This document shows positions 9,601 to 16,367 of a stretch of 64,000 nt of DNA, piece by piece. Within the stretch, counting starts at the first letter, position 1. Each line of letters starts with the position of its first letter. The stretch covers positions 66,826 through 130,825 of the forward strand of contig JAHAYX010000032.1 in the NCBI GenBank assembly GCA_018384365.1. Reading direction: 5' to 3'. The position numbers were made by a program, and so were the translations under genes. The stretch is from Clostridiaceae bacterium. Lineage in GTDB: Bacteria; Bacillota; Clostridia; Oscillospirales; QAMX01. The notes below the pieces were generated by a model. It did no database searches, was not told the origin of the DNA, and saw only the letters and a list, made by a program, of their open reading frames with translations.

Positions 9601-11957
9601 AAGTGGATGCAGACCGCACCGCATTCGCAGACGAGCTGCTTGATTACACTGCTTATGCCTATAACTATGTGATCGATACCGTGGATGGCACGAATTCCAT
9701 TATCGGCAATGGTGAACGCGTAGCCTTTGAAATCCTGGGCCTGAACGGCCACGGAACGATCCATTATGGCGATGTGATCGACCTCTGGACCATCGGTAAT
9801 ACGGCAAATTCCTGGGTCGGCGGCACTGCAAAGACCATCACTGATTCCGCAATCATTCGTTGGAGCGTTACTCCGGCAGATGATTTCGAGGGCACAGTCC
9901 TGATTGATGCGATGACCGGACGTCTGTATGTTGCCGGCGTTGGTTCCTTTACCGTCACGGCTTATCGCGGCACCGGTAATGAAATGATCTACGCGACGGC
10001 CACTGCAACTGCTGAAAAGTATGTAGCGGATGTGGTTGTTGATCAGGAAGACTATGTGTACGATGGTACTGCAAAGCGTGTCAGCACGCTGGAAGACAGA
10101 GTCCATATCGGCTTCCTGGACGAAATGACCGTTACTCTGACGCAGATGACGGAAGTTTCGAAAGAGAATCCGAATCCGGAATTCTATACTGAAACGGTAA
10201 CCCTCTTTAACGCAAAAGACACGTATATTTACAATTATTCCATGACTTCTGCTGTGATCAATAAGATGGCTGCTGAAGGTTTGATTACAGCGGAACAGCA
10301 GGGAGAATACCTTGCAAAGTACACAGCCCCGGATTGGAAAAATGTCGGTGACTACATTGTTACGGTCTATATCAACCCGGTCACCGGCGTGTTCTACGAA
10401 GGCTACGGCTCCAACCGTCTGACGATTCATGAGTCCTACAAGGATGTTATTCCGACGGATGTGAACATTGCTTATGGCACAGGCTATCTGAAGGGAACCC
10501 AGGGCGTTGGTTATACCCATACGGTTGACTCTACGCTTGTTAAGCTCTCCGGTCTGACGGCCAGCGGCAATGAAGTGCTGACGCTGGATGATGCTTGGGT
10601 GTATGGCGATGTAAACCGCCGCGCGGATGCAGGTATTTACACTTCCTTTGTGGCTGGCGGAACAGAGAGCAACGACGCGGTCATGAATGACAGCAACTAC
10701 ATCTACCATTACGTAAACGGTTCGATTGCTGTTTCTGCAGCCAGAGGCACAGTATTCAACCTTGGCTTCTCCAAACAGGACGGCACCGGCTTTGTTAATA
10801 GCCTGAACCGTGTGTATGGCGACGACACGTATGTGGTTGATTATCAGTATGGCACGGCGCTGGTGGCAGGCGACAGCCTGGCAGACTTCGCTCTGAGCCC
10901 GGATCTTGCCTATGTCACAGTGCAGAACGCTGTTGCAGCGGGAAGCAAGCTTTATGAGCGCACACTTCCGTCCACTGGCAGCGTGGTTCTGGACAGCACG
11001 GACTATACCGGTGTTACGAATCTTGAAAATCTGATCCTCAGCAACGCTGAGAATCATGCAGAACGTGACGACAACGATATTTACACCGTCGAAGCAAACA
11101 AGACGACAGGCGAAAGCGCCGCTGCAATCGCCGCAAACCATTACGGTGAGCAGATTGCTGACGCATATAACCTTGCCTTCCGCGCAAAGAACCTTGGCGC
11201 TGAGAATTATCTGGAGAATGATGGCTTCGTGCTGTATGAGACGGCCAGCTTGAATGTCTCCCAGCGCACGGTTGATCTGAAGTCATGGCGCGCCTCCATT
11301 CCATACGGTGCAAGCTTCAAGGATGCCTACGATTTGCTGATCAGCTGCTATGAGATCGACGAGGCAAATGCTGCAAACGAAGGTCTTGCTTATGAGCACG
11401 AGATTGCAGACCTTGAACTGCAGTTCTACACGATGATCGGCGGCGAAAAGGTATATCTGACGGAAGAGTTCCTCGCAGCCTGGTATGAGAGCGAGAATGT
11501 AGATAAGAATTATACCTTTATTCCGGAAATCGGTAACACGAACTATGCTCTGGCAGATGTAACGTATGTCGACGAGCCGGATGGCGCCAAGGATCCCGAT
11601 ATTGAAGTCGATGTCACCAAGACGCAGATTTGGGGTAAGGTCACATGGCGTGCAGGCGTCTATCCTGCATATCGTTACACCGATAACTTCACTGTAACGT
11701 TCTACAAGAGCGTTTACGACGAAGCGAACGGTGAATGGGTAGAGACAAATGAGCGCGTTGTCCTGAATGATGACACGGTCGAGTACACGATCCGGAGATA
11801 TGCAGAGGATGGAAAGGGAGAAATTCTCGTCGAAGGCATTCTCACGAATCCGTCCAGCGGCTCCTATACGTATTCCTCCGGCAAGTACGATCAGATCTTT
11901 GAGCAGGTACAGGTATTCTTCAAGGCGAATGGGTATAACCTGATCAGCGTGAAGTAA
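3630..11957 (+). CDS. giant secreted multidomain MBG/Ig-like surface protein
   Basis: A 2775-residue protein with a clear signal peptide (KKMKTGKRIFSMILVF..., cleavage near TFA-ANT at about residue 30). The rest looks like a chain of beta-rich modules. Segments at about residues 1367, 1770, 1853 and 2142 carry the Y-D-G core typical of MBG domains (IYDGESHAAEIVV, IYDGTAKTVTVLL, TYDGEPVVV, YVYDGTAKR). Earlier parts resemble Ig-like/Big modules (repeated TYRAVYSG and YTAEYSG strands). There are very few cysteines. I see no LPxTG motif, no SLH domain and no C-terminal membrane helix, so anchoring is unexplained. The SLH protein 20 bp downstream is the obvious partner. AAAGGAG lies just upstream; ATG 3639 is an alternative start. 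Likely a cell-surface or matrix adhesin; the ligand is unknown. Confidence 0.9.
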   Translation: MKKMKTGKRIFSMILVFALVLTMLPAVTFAANTGFTHSGNNAGSYTVAYNNGLYTVTAAEGYVLNSVSAQFDDDGSFSKYQWGNWQTYMPVNGVVTFMRPVVSETLSFFDNFYVVTTAIPGKTNTTTTVTGTQTQLEEGKSYTFSATVAGAPENGSIVIFTMPDGSKVNAYTVNGVAQADWTVPMNFYQNGILAAGQVSAQFLGTDTLNASDGQLAVTLKTRTLSNAQAKIDVTGLTGTLQTQTTYTRLTVTGVQDMQGNTLTEDTHYTVTWQKSVNGGVTWVTASNTNVMFVDMDTIYKAIVSPKDPYAFGEFELSIAAEALYSTTASGFSIVGKNGSTVLYEGQPATLSVSVLAVGGTVHFYEDQTFIGEAYVVDKQAVLKLTDAMMNRTLTAGTHTYRAVYSGVAGRYNSVVATLSKTVLSGTLPTTGWDILVRNVTDLETGTHATLAETDIGDQITLSLQLPDGVAATDYTVEWFGSTDGEHYVLLDSHDQTVTVVPMNNLYRYYAVVYPSDIGNFYRPVNGISIEPVIFGDAKNTTRVEMTTATPMPYEHTKMTVNVSVWDTLNNTSILDDIPVKGGTVTLRLGGQDLETLPVDASGMATFTVDVPAAGDVYTYTAEYSGNAVYYTSSDSTFDFQDGTTKIEVEPEKEVFVDIGDIFARSNVIVWMPIDEDSVDNTITIRDNSGKTVTSMTSGEEYTLTAPDVYTEFFYKDAAGKVITAYVELAENVDFYYEWQISEDSGNTWTTKGNRDKTLTDVIADDDVLYKVRAIPTQNYKEPTGGLDSETTEKAARIEGKLLISVRTGLTEGFVDYNEAQGEDEFAFADTYEGNAVTIRATLYNYSDEGFNIFKEPNFDDPFAAPTGYVRFYYVPMGNQDTDSFEIDPLGDNWIPILDENGSANIKIQASDDLSEAYAAVTTSELPVAADGRMQNVLIVAEYYGDNTYMVCNSIQDLSEGGDAVSTYVTLAPVVRVWSSVPYVNLTTEDLVDDNPVGIVITAPEATRDPENGETIPVFDDGTLVQANPDDLGNLYGDGSLQSIELTTPLYTRDGYDNSVLSTITGGTISALLQIDSGEDSSIGLDRRLDSKDVNPLAILNADEHYDIYWEYCPDYKAELVKTNEDGVIGAAIDSAAGDGNTWMAIEGSTNWHTIYVTPEYASYAFRARIVVRNTNATKAAFNGDDAVKHSIIHEVADQKDENACQVLYGNVTTKSAARTTYYSNVLLVNFGENAASAALEAVISPASSGAKGGDTVTIDAFVYGGSTSANPEGYAELYVDTFEEDEWVKIDELEGAAFTVSDRDDDYRQALVNGEAVWNLQNVQPGIYSFKIVYQNADGTLASEKYIYNYIVRDDTYEIALNPVEEIYDGESHAAEIVVTDYSEDGTSNGVMNVGDWTWKYYEYTQDNNDEYIDLVQLVLDNIVYYYYELGENGYAAEPAAVAPVDHGDYKVDAVLLDTLALTRRSVSADSAVKVLKRAVNLETVTYQTEIYDPTNLSERAVNVLYTELNQAPVTSKVANADTGFYTYGTNGTLPSQEADVSYDSGISNPGTGIPAREGSNAIGVVAGDTVFARVLSAAVAEGEYAAGTNRTVAIVATLDGADAENYYLVQKGTTEGAMIDDGTETYTNFPIDIYRNQVYAGWTGTDADSFAAVDESGTTSPVMEVEVYYHGEGKIALVGTGVWTERAGFSALTEADQWDDENGNTLVPADLTRDGLYTIVVRPKDAANYKGGASTKFVVTTDASGNVTRTYNKTMDELAAPTLFDIKDTQQIYDGTAKTVTVLLTNPAYSTDDVVVEYTFDGVVASGNDAGRYGVAVSVADKNGVTLDSPYATVGILTVYRGEYEYAAPVVSDKTYDGEPVVVANEKEYPNGTYFTFSGGRIKGVSYDAPVDAGKYVVTAHIPNTHKYAETTVSATFVIEKKTVRAQVMNAYNERFTTIAKADILWDGFVEGDSSFSDILIQPSFAQVSRYPTHVGQYDLTAVEVSFGKEVDADRTAFADELLDYTAYAYNYVIDTVDGTNSIIGNGERVAFEILGLNGHGTIHYGDVIDLWTIGNTANSWVGGTAKTITDSAIIRWSVTPADDFEGTVLIDAMTGRLYVAGVGSFTVTAYRGTGNEMIYATATATAEKYVADVVVDQEDYVYDGTAKRVSTLEDRVHIGFLDEMTVTLTQMTEVSKENPNPEFYTETVTLFNAKDTYIYNYSMTSAVINKMAAEGLITAEQQGEYLAKYTAPDWKNVGDYIVTVYINPVTGVFYEGYGSNRLTIHESYKDVIPTDVNIAYGTGYLKGTQGVGYTHTVDSTLVKLSGLTASGNEVLTLDDAWVYGDVNRRADAGIYTSFVAGGTESNDAVMNDSNYIYHYVNGSIAVSAARGTVFNLGFSKQDGTGFVNSLNRVYGDDTYVVDYQYGTALVAGDSLADFALSPDLAYVTVQNAVAAGSKLYERTLPSTGSVVLDSTDYTGVTNLENLILSNAENHAERDDNDIYTVEANKTTGESAAAIAANHYGEQIADAYNLAFRAKNLGAENYLENDGFVLYETASLNVSQRTVDLKSWRASIPYGASFKDAYDLLISCYEIDEANAANEGLAYEHEIADLELQFYTMIGGEKVYLTEEFLAAWYESENVDKNYTFIPEIGNTNYALADVTYVDEPDGAKDPDIEVDVTKTQIWGKVTWRAGVYPAYRYTDNFTVTFYKSVYDEANGEWVETNERVVLNDDTVEYTIRRYAEDGKGEILVEGILTNPSSGSYTYSSGKYDQIFEQVQVFFKANGYNLISVK

Positions 11958-11977
11958 TGCAGGGAGGTACACAGAAT

Positions 11978-12955
11978 ATGAAAAAGAACATGAAACGCGT
12001 CCTTTCTCTGGCGCTGGCAATTTCAGTAGTGTTTTCGCTGTCCCTCGTGGCTTTTGCCACGGGGGGACAGTCCGGACCGATCTACGATACCATCTGGACG
12101 CCTTCCAATCCGCCGCCTATCACGACAGGACCTGCTGCTCCTGAGGCACAGAAGAAGCTCGATGTCCTCTTTAACGGCGGTAATGAACTGGAAGGTGCAC
12201 TGAATGTCCCGGCAGAATCCCTGGATGAAAACAAAAACTACCGCGTCTCTGTTGAGCGCGGCAGCGTGATTCCGCAGGAACTGATTCCGGGCGTTGTCAC
12301 AGAAGACCAGTATTATACCCCGATGGGCTGGGTGCTGAAAGACGACTATGAAAAGGGAAATCTGACGGCATTCGTTGATCTGGCGACCTTTGTCCCGAGC
12401 GAAAGCGTGACACTCGTGGCGGTGTATCTGGATACCTGGACGCCTTACAAAGACATGAAGCAGGATCGTTCGGATTGGTATTACAAATATGTCCGTGATC
12501 TCTCGATTGACGGCGTTTTCAACGGTACACCGGATGGAAACCTCCTTCCGCTGAAGCCGCTCGCTTATGGTGAAGCATTGAAGCTGATCATGCTCGCAAC
12601 CGGTTATGAGGTCCAGGCACCGACAGGTACCCATTGGGCCAGTGGTTATTATGCAAAAGCGTTGGAGGATGGCCTGGTCGATGATGAAAACATTGATCTG
12701 GATTCTTCCATTACAAGACGTGAAGTTGCAGAAATCACGGTTCTGGCGCTGGATCTGCCGGACGCTTCGATTGAATCCCCGTTTGCGGACACTGAGCTGC
12801 CTGTTGCCCTTGCTATGTACGAGGCAGGCTTGATGATCGGTACAGATAACGCAGATGGCGAGCGAGTATTCATGCCGGAAAACGACATCACTCGTGCTGA
12901 GATCACAACGATCGTCTGGCGTATCTATCATTATTTCGAGAATGCGGCTGCATAA
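11978..12955 (+). CDS. secreted SLH-domain protein
   Basis: 325 residues from ATG 11978 (GGGAGG at 11962-11967; an in-frame upstream ATG at 11957 lacks a site). Signal peptide with cleavage near VAFA-TGG. The N-terminal half (about 30-150) resembles a bacterial repeat or Ig-like region, with VPAESLDENKNYRVSVE. Three SLH domains follow at about 156-207, 215-260 and 266-320, with recognisable GVFNGTPDG, ITRREVAEI and ITRAEITTIVWR. SLH domains bind pyruvylated secondary cell-wall polymers, so this protein should sit in the wall. It is co-transcribed with the giant protein and may help retain it; that link is inference. Confidence 0.9.
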   Translation: MKKNMKRVLSLALAISVVFSLSLVAFATGGQSGPIYDTIWTPSNPPPITTGPAAPEAQKKLDVLFNGGNELEGALNVPAESLDENKNYRVSVERGSVIPQELIPGVVTEDQYYTPMGWVLKDDYEKGNLTAFVDLATFVPSESVTLVAVYLDTWTPYKDMKQDRSDWYYKYVRDLSIDGVFNGTPDGNLLPLKPLAYGEALKLIMLATGYEVQAPTGTHWASGYYAKALEDGLVDDENIDLDSSITRREVAEITVLALDLPDASIESPFADTELPVALAMYEAGLMIGTDNADGERVFMPENDITRAEITTIVWRIYHYFENAAA

Positions 12956-13004
12956 GCAGTAAAGCACTCGCGACTCAAAAAATGCAAGATATCTAAAAGT
13001 ATGA

Positions 13005-13044
13005 ACAGCCACAGCAGTGAGAACTGCTGTGGCTGTACTTTTTT
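13005..13044 (+). terminator. terminator of the surface-protein operon
   Basis: ACAGCCACAGCAGT (13005-13018) pairs perfectly with ACTGCTGTGGCTGT (13023-13036) around GAGA. T-rich sequence follows, with a run at 13039-13044. Confidence 0.9.
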
Positions 13045-13303
13045 ATCCTGCACGATTGGGCGATGTTGCGAAAGCGAATCGGAGAACGAATGGTTGAGGG
13101 ATCATATAAGATGTATTTTGTAAATGGAAGCTGGTAAAAGGCGAAGCGATTTCAGAAATCTGCCAGAATCAACCTGCGTTAAGTTGTTTTGAAGGCAGTT
13201 AAGAAATATTGTTTACTCCTGTCTACGAAATTGCCCTGTCAGAGAGATGCTTTTACGCATTTGTATTGTCATAGTGTGCGAAATATCGTCCGGAGTTTAC
13301 TGC
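13045..13303. other. intergenic stretch with no gene recognised
   Basis: Between two convergent terminators I find no ORF with a plausible ribosome binding site and no RNA gene. The decamer GCCCTGTCAG at about 13233 recurs in the terminator at 13310, perhaps a partial duplication. Confidence 0.5.
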
Positions 13304-13341
13304 AAAAACGCCCTGTCAGACCTTGGCCTGACAGGGCGTTT
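13304..13341 (-). terminator. terminator of the 13358-14002 gene
   Basis: AACGCCCTGTCAG and CTGACAGGGCGTT form a perfect stem. Read leftward, it ends in a run of T (AAAAA at 13304-13308 on the plus strand). It lies 16 bp after the stop of the leftward gene. Confidence 0.85.
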
Positions 13342-13357
13342 ACGTTATTCTTTATAC

Positions 13358-14002
13358 TCAGCTTACGGTATAGGAACCGTAGACCATGATCTTGGAATCG
13401 GAGGTTGCTGTGAAACCGCGCTCATCGACCGTGACCAGATACAGATGATTACGTTCCAAGCTGCCGCCGCCTTCCAGTTCGTTACCGGAAGTGGTGTCAA
13501 TGATGCCGGGGGAGGAAGGGGTATAGCAGGTCGCGCTGCCGATGCGCAGCAGAACCATGCCGCCGACCGAGAACTTATAGGTTTCGCCGGATTTCACCTG
13601 GACGAGCTGCCAACCGCTGGCAGCAATGCCGCCAGAAGTGGTGCCGCTGTTTCCGGTTCCGTTGATCTGCGCCAGAACGGAATTGGTAACGGCTGCAATA
13701 AAGCTGGAATCGGTCGCAATATTCTCATTGCGTGACTCAAATTCCGCAATTTTTGCTTCCAGTTCGTTGGTATATTCGGTCAGGATCAGATTCATGGATG
13801 TTTCCATTTCCTGCGCCTTCAGTTCGATCGCCGCATTTACTTTTTCGATTGTTTCCGGGGCCAGAACATCCGTCAGATAACTGAGAGCAACCAGCGGATC
13901 GTCTCTGTTGGTTGTTTCAGCAGCCACCGCCATATAACTTGCAAGCAGTAAAAGAACCAGCAGTACGGCACTTGTGCCGGCTATCCATTTCCTTTTCACC
14001 AT
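13358..14002 (-). CDS. secreted or membrane-anchored protein of unknown function
   Basis: 214 residues from ATG 14002 (GGAGG 7 nt upstream; an in-frame TTG at 14008 is less likely). An N-terminal hydrophobic segment (about residues 8-28) is a signal peptide or anchor. A helical, probably coiled-coil region follows (about 35-105, many E/N/K). After a Gly/Thr/Ser linker comes a small beta domain (about 125-214) containing SPGIIDTTSGNELEGGG and VTVDERGFTATSDSKIMVYG. I have seen similar tails in other clostridial secreted proteins but cannot name the domain. Monocistronic by its terminator. Confidence 0.75.
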   Translation of the reverse strand: MVKRKWIAGTSAVLLVLLLLASYMAVAAETTNRDDPLVALSYLTDVLAPETIEKVNAAIELKAQEMETSMNLILTEYTNELEAKIAEFESRNENIATDSSFIAAVTNSVLAQINGTGNSGTTSGGIAASGWQLVQVKSGETYKFSVGGMVLLRIGSATCYTPSSPGIIDTTSGNELEGGGSLERNHLYLVTVDERGFTATSDSKIMVYGSYTVS

Positions 14003-14046
14003 GTACAAACCTCCATTGTAAAGCGGCGGATCTGTACCGCCGATTA

Positions 14047-14406
14047 TTAAACATCCTCACCGAGTCCGAAACTGACCGCGATGGCTTCATCCACACGGCT
14101 CATAACGTCCTCGTCCAGCTTGCCCATTCGTTCAAGCAAGCGTTTTTTGTCAATGGTACGTATCTGCTCAAGGAGTATCACGCTGTCCTTTGTCAGTCCA
14201 AAGGAACGAGCGGACAGCTCGATATGCGTTGGCAAGCGCGCTTTGTTAATCTGCGACGTGATTGCCGCTGCAATCACAGTCGGGCTGTGCTTATTGCCAA
14301 CGTCGTTCTGAACGATAAGTACCGGTCTCACACCGCCTTGCTCACTGCCAACAACAGGGCTCAGGTCGGCAAAGTAGATATCCCCTCGTCTGACATTCGT
14401 GTCCAC
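14047..14406 (-). CDS. ndoA: MazF/EndoA-family mRNA interferase
   Basis: PemK/MazF-type endoribonuclease. From GTG 14406 (GGAG 11 nt upstream) it is 119 residues and close to Bacillus Endo[21 protein letters not shown], then RPVLIVQND, and [16 protein letters not shown]. These carry the residues expected for mRNA cleavage. In Bacillus the order is alr-ndoAI-ndoA with antitoxin NdoAI between; here only about 174 bp separate alr from this start and I find no antitoxin ORF. Either the toxin is controlled by an unlinked partner or it is tolerated. Fifth gene in a leftward nnr-lipoprotein-alr-ndoA series after the upstream membrane gene. Confidence 0.93.
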   Translation of the reverse strand: MDTNVRRGDIYFADLSPVVGSEQGGVRPVLIVQNDVGNKHSPTVIAAAITSQINKARLPTHIELSARSFGLTKDSVILLEQIRTIDKKRLLERMGKLDEDVMSRVDEAIAVSFGLGEDV

Positions 14407-14580
14407 TGAATTCACGCTCCGTCGGAATAGTATACGGATTATCACCGCACCGACTGTATTTTTCCCAAAAGCACGCAGGATATAATCTGCGCTGTGAAAA
14501 ATTTACCGCCCAGTGCGGGAAGAACCCGGTGTCTCCCGTGCGTTATCAGTATATGCCAGAGGAAGAGTCTCTGCCTGTGC

Positions 14581-15738
14581 TCAGATGTAACTGAGCCGCG
14601 CGACATTCTTGCCGCTGCGTGTATAAAGGCGCAAAACACGTTTTGAGATCCCGGTCACGACCTCATAATTGATCGTACCAGCAATTTTTGCCAAATCTTC
14701 AGGCGTGGTGCAGGGCGCAGGGCCGAATACCACGGCCTCGTCGCCCTCCCGCACATCCGGAATATCCGTAACATCCAGCATACAGATATCCATACAGATG
14801 CGCCCGATCACAGGCGCGGGCTTTCCGTGAACGGTCATGGCGGCGCCGGAATAGGCGCGCAGATAACCGTCGCCATAGCCGACCGGTACGGTGGCCACCC
14901 TGGTTTCGCGGGCTGCCGTGAAAGTCATGCCATAGCTGACCGGGGTTCCGGTCGGGATCGTTTTCACCTGCGTAATGGGCGCTTTCATCGTCATGGCCGG
15001 GATGAGTTCCCCGCCGGCCGAACCCGGAACGGGTTCCAGCCCGTAAAGCGCCAGTCCTGCCCGGACCATATCAAAATGTGTGCTATCATATTTTAACACA
15101 GCGGCACTGTTGGCGCAATGTTTTAATAGATTTTTTACACCCTTTGCCTCAATTTCGTCTAAAACAGCAGTAAAATTGGATAATTGTGTCATTGTGGAGG
15201 CCGGGTCTTCGTCATCGGAGCAGGCAAAATGGGTAAAAATCCCCTCAACATTCAGCCCTTCCATCGAGCAGATTTCCAAAACCTCCTGCGCGGCCTCCTG
15301 GGTACGCTCTCGGCAAACAATGCCGTAACGGGACATTCCGGTATCCAGCTTAATATGTACGCGCAGCGGTTCGCCCAGGACGACGGCCGCCTCAGAGTAT
15401 TTTCGCGCGGCTTCCACGCTCGGTACACACTGCGTGATTTGTTCGTCAATCAATTTGTCTGTCAGCTCGGGCGGGGTATAGCCTGCAATCAGAATCGGCG
15501 AAGTGATACCGGCGTCACGTAGGCTCGATGCTTCAAATATGCTTGCTACGCCGAAATAATCCACGCCGGCGCCTTCCAGGCATCGCGCCACTTCGATGGC
15601 GCCGTGGCCATAGGCGTCCGCCTTGACCATGGCCATGACACGGCAGTGCGAAGGGATGCAGGAGCGGACCTTTTTCAGGTTGTGCTCCAGTGCGTCAAGG
15701 CTGATTTCTGCGCGGGTCCAGTTATCATACAGAATCAT
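14581..15738 (-). CDS. alr: alanine racemase
   Basis: PLP enzyme interconverting L- and D-alanine for peptidoglycan. I start at ATG 15738, 8 nt after AGAGGA, giving 385 residues (MILYDNWTRAEISLDALEHN). The PLP lysine is in MAMVKADAYGHG (about residue 40) and the catalytic tyrosine of the second domain in PVSYGMTF (about 265). The C-terminal beta domain contains GRICMDICMLDVTD. Full length. Downstream ndoA and upstream YdcC-type lipoprotein reproduce the Bacillus ydcC-alr-ndoA neighbourhood. Confidence 0.96.
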   Translation of the reverse strand: MILYDNWTRAEISLDALEHNLKKVRSCIPSHCRVMAMVKADAYGHGAIEVARCLEGAGVDYFGVASIFEASSLRDAGITSPILIAGYTPPELTDKLIDEQITQCVPSVEAARKYSEAAVVLGEPLRVHIKLDTGMSRYGIVCRERTQEAAQEVLEICSMEGLNVEGIFTHFACSDDEDPASTMTQLSNFTAVLDEIEAKGVKNLLKHCANSAAVLKYDSTHFDMVRAGLALYGLEPVPGSAGGELIPAMTMKAPITQVKTIPTGTPVSYGMTFTAARETRVATVPVGYGDGYLRAYSGAAMTVHGKPAPVIGRICMDICMLDVTDIPDVREGDEAVVFGPAPCTTPEDLAKIAGTINYEVVTGISKRVLRLYTRSGKNVARLSYI

Positions 15739-15779
15739 AAAGCTGTTCCTCTGTTTCAATGGGGTAACATTGCATGTGG

Positions 15780-16355
15780 TTACACGTTGATGTGAAAAGT
15801 CAGGAATTCACAGGTCAGCACCAGGGCCTCCGCCTGATACAGCTCGGCATAAAGCGGTGTCAGCCGCGCAGGATCGAACCAGACGCGCTGCATATAGTCG
15901 TTTGCACCGCGTTCCTGTGAATAGGTGACGGCAAGCGCCTCTTCATCCTGATAGCGCTCCGTGTTATAATCACGCACCAGACCGCCGGACCAGCCGAAAT
16001 AAAGCTCCGGCAGCGCTTCCAGCGGCGAAACACCTCCGCCGGAGGGCTCGACCAGCAAGACGGCGTCCTCATAGCGGAAAGTCAGCCCGTTGTCCTCCGT
16101 CTCCGCGGTGATTCCGGCAATCGGCTCCGGTTCGACAACGGTCAGCACGCTCCTCCCGGCGTCATACTGCCAATCAATCACGTAGGATGCGGTGCGTTCC
16201 GGCAGCTCCACTCGGATGGAAACACGAGAATCAAACTTTTCAGCGGAACCGTAAAGATTGGTGATATCCGTCAGCAGATCTCTGCTGTTTCCTGCCGCAC
16301 AGGCGGAAAGCAGCAGTATCATCAGTACGCATAAAAAGCAGATTCTGCGGGTCAA
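15780..16355 (-). CDS. lipoprotein, YdcC/LolA-like
   Basis: 191 residues from TTG 16355, with GGAGG 6 nt upstream. The N-terminus is a lipoprotein signal with lipobox LLSAC (Cys about residue 19), so it should be anchored to the outer face of the membrane. The mature part is a single beta-rich domain (YVIDWQYDAGRSVLTVVEP, LTFRYEDAVLLVEPS). In Bacillus the gene before alr is ydcC, a LolA-like lipoprotein; position, size and lipobox fit, but sequence similarity cannot be judged by eye. It lies 41 bp upstream of alr. Confidence 0.75.
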   Translation of the reverse strand: MTRRICFLCVLMILLLSACAAGNSRDLLTDITNLYGSAEKFDSRVSIRVELPERTASYVIDWQYDAGRSVLTVVEPEPIAGITAETEDNGLTFRYEDAVLLVEPSGGGVSPLEALPELYFGWSGGLVRDYNTERYQDEEALAVTYSQERGANDYMQRVWFDPARLTPLYAELYQAEALVLTCEFLTFHINV

Positions 16356-16367
16356 AGGCGCCTCCTG

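Noticed and set aside
6807-11141. 1444-codon open frame on the minus strand opposite the giant surface protein
   Set aside because: It has no ribosome binding site or domain, and its residue content is what the reverse of Thr/Asp/Gly-rich coding sequence gives. The plus-strand frame has a signal peptide and domains.
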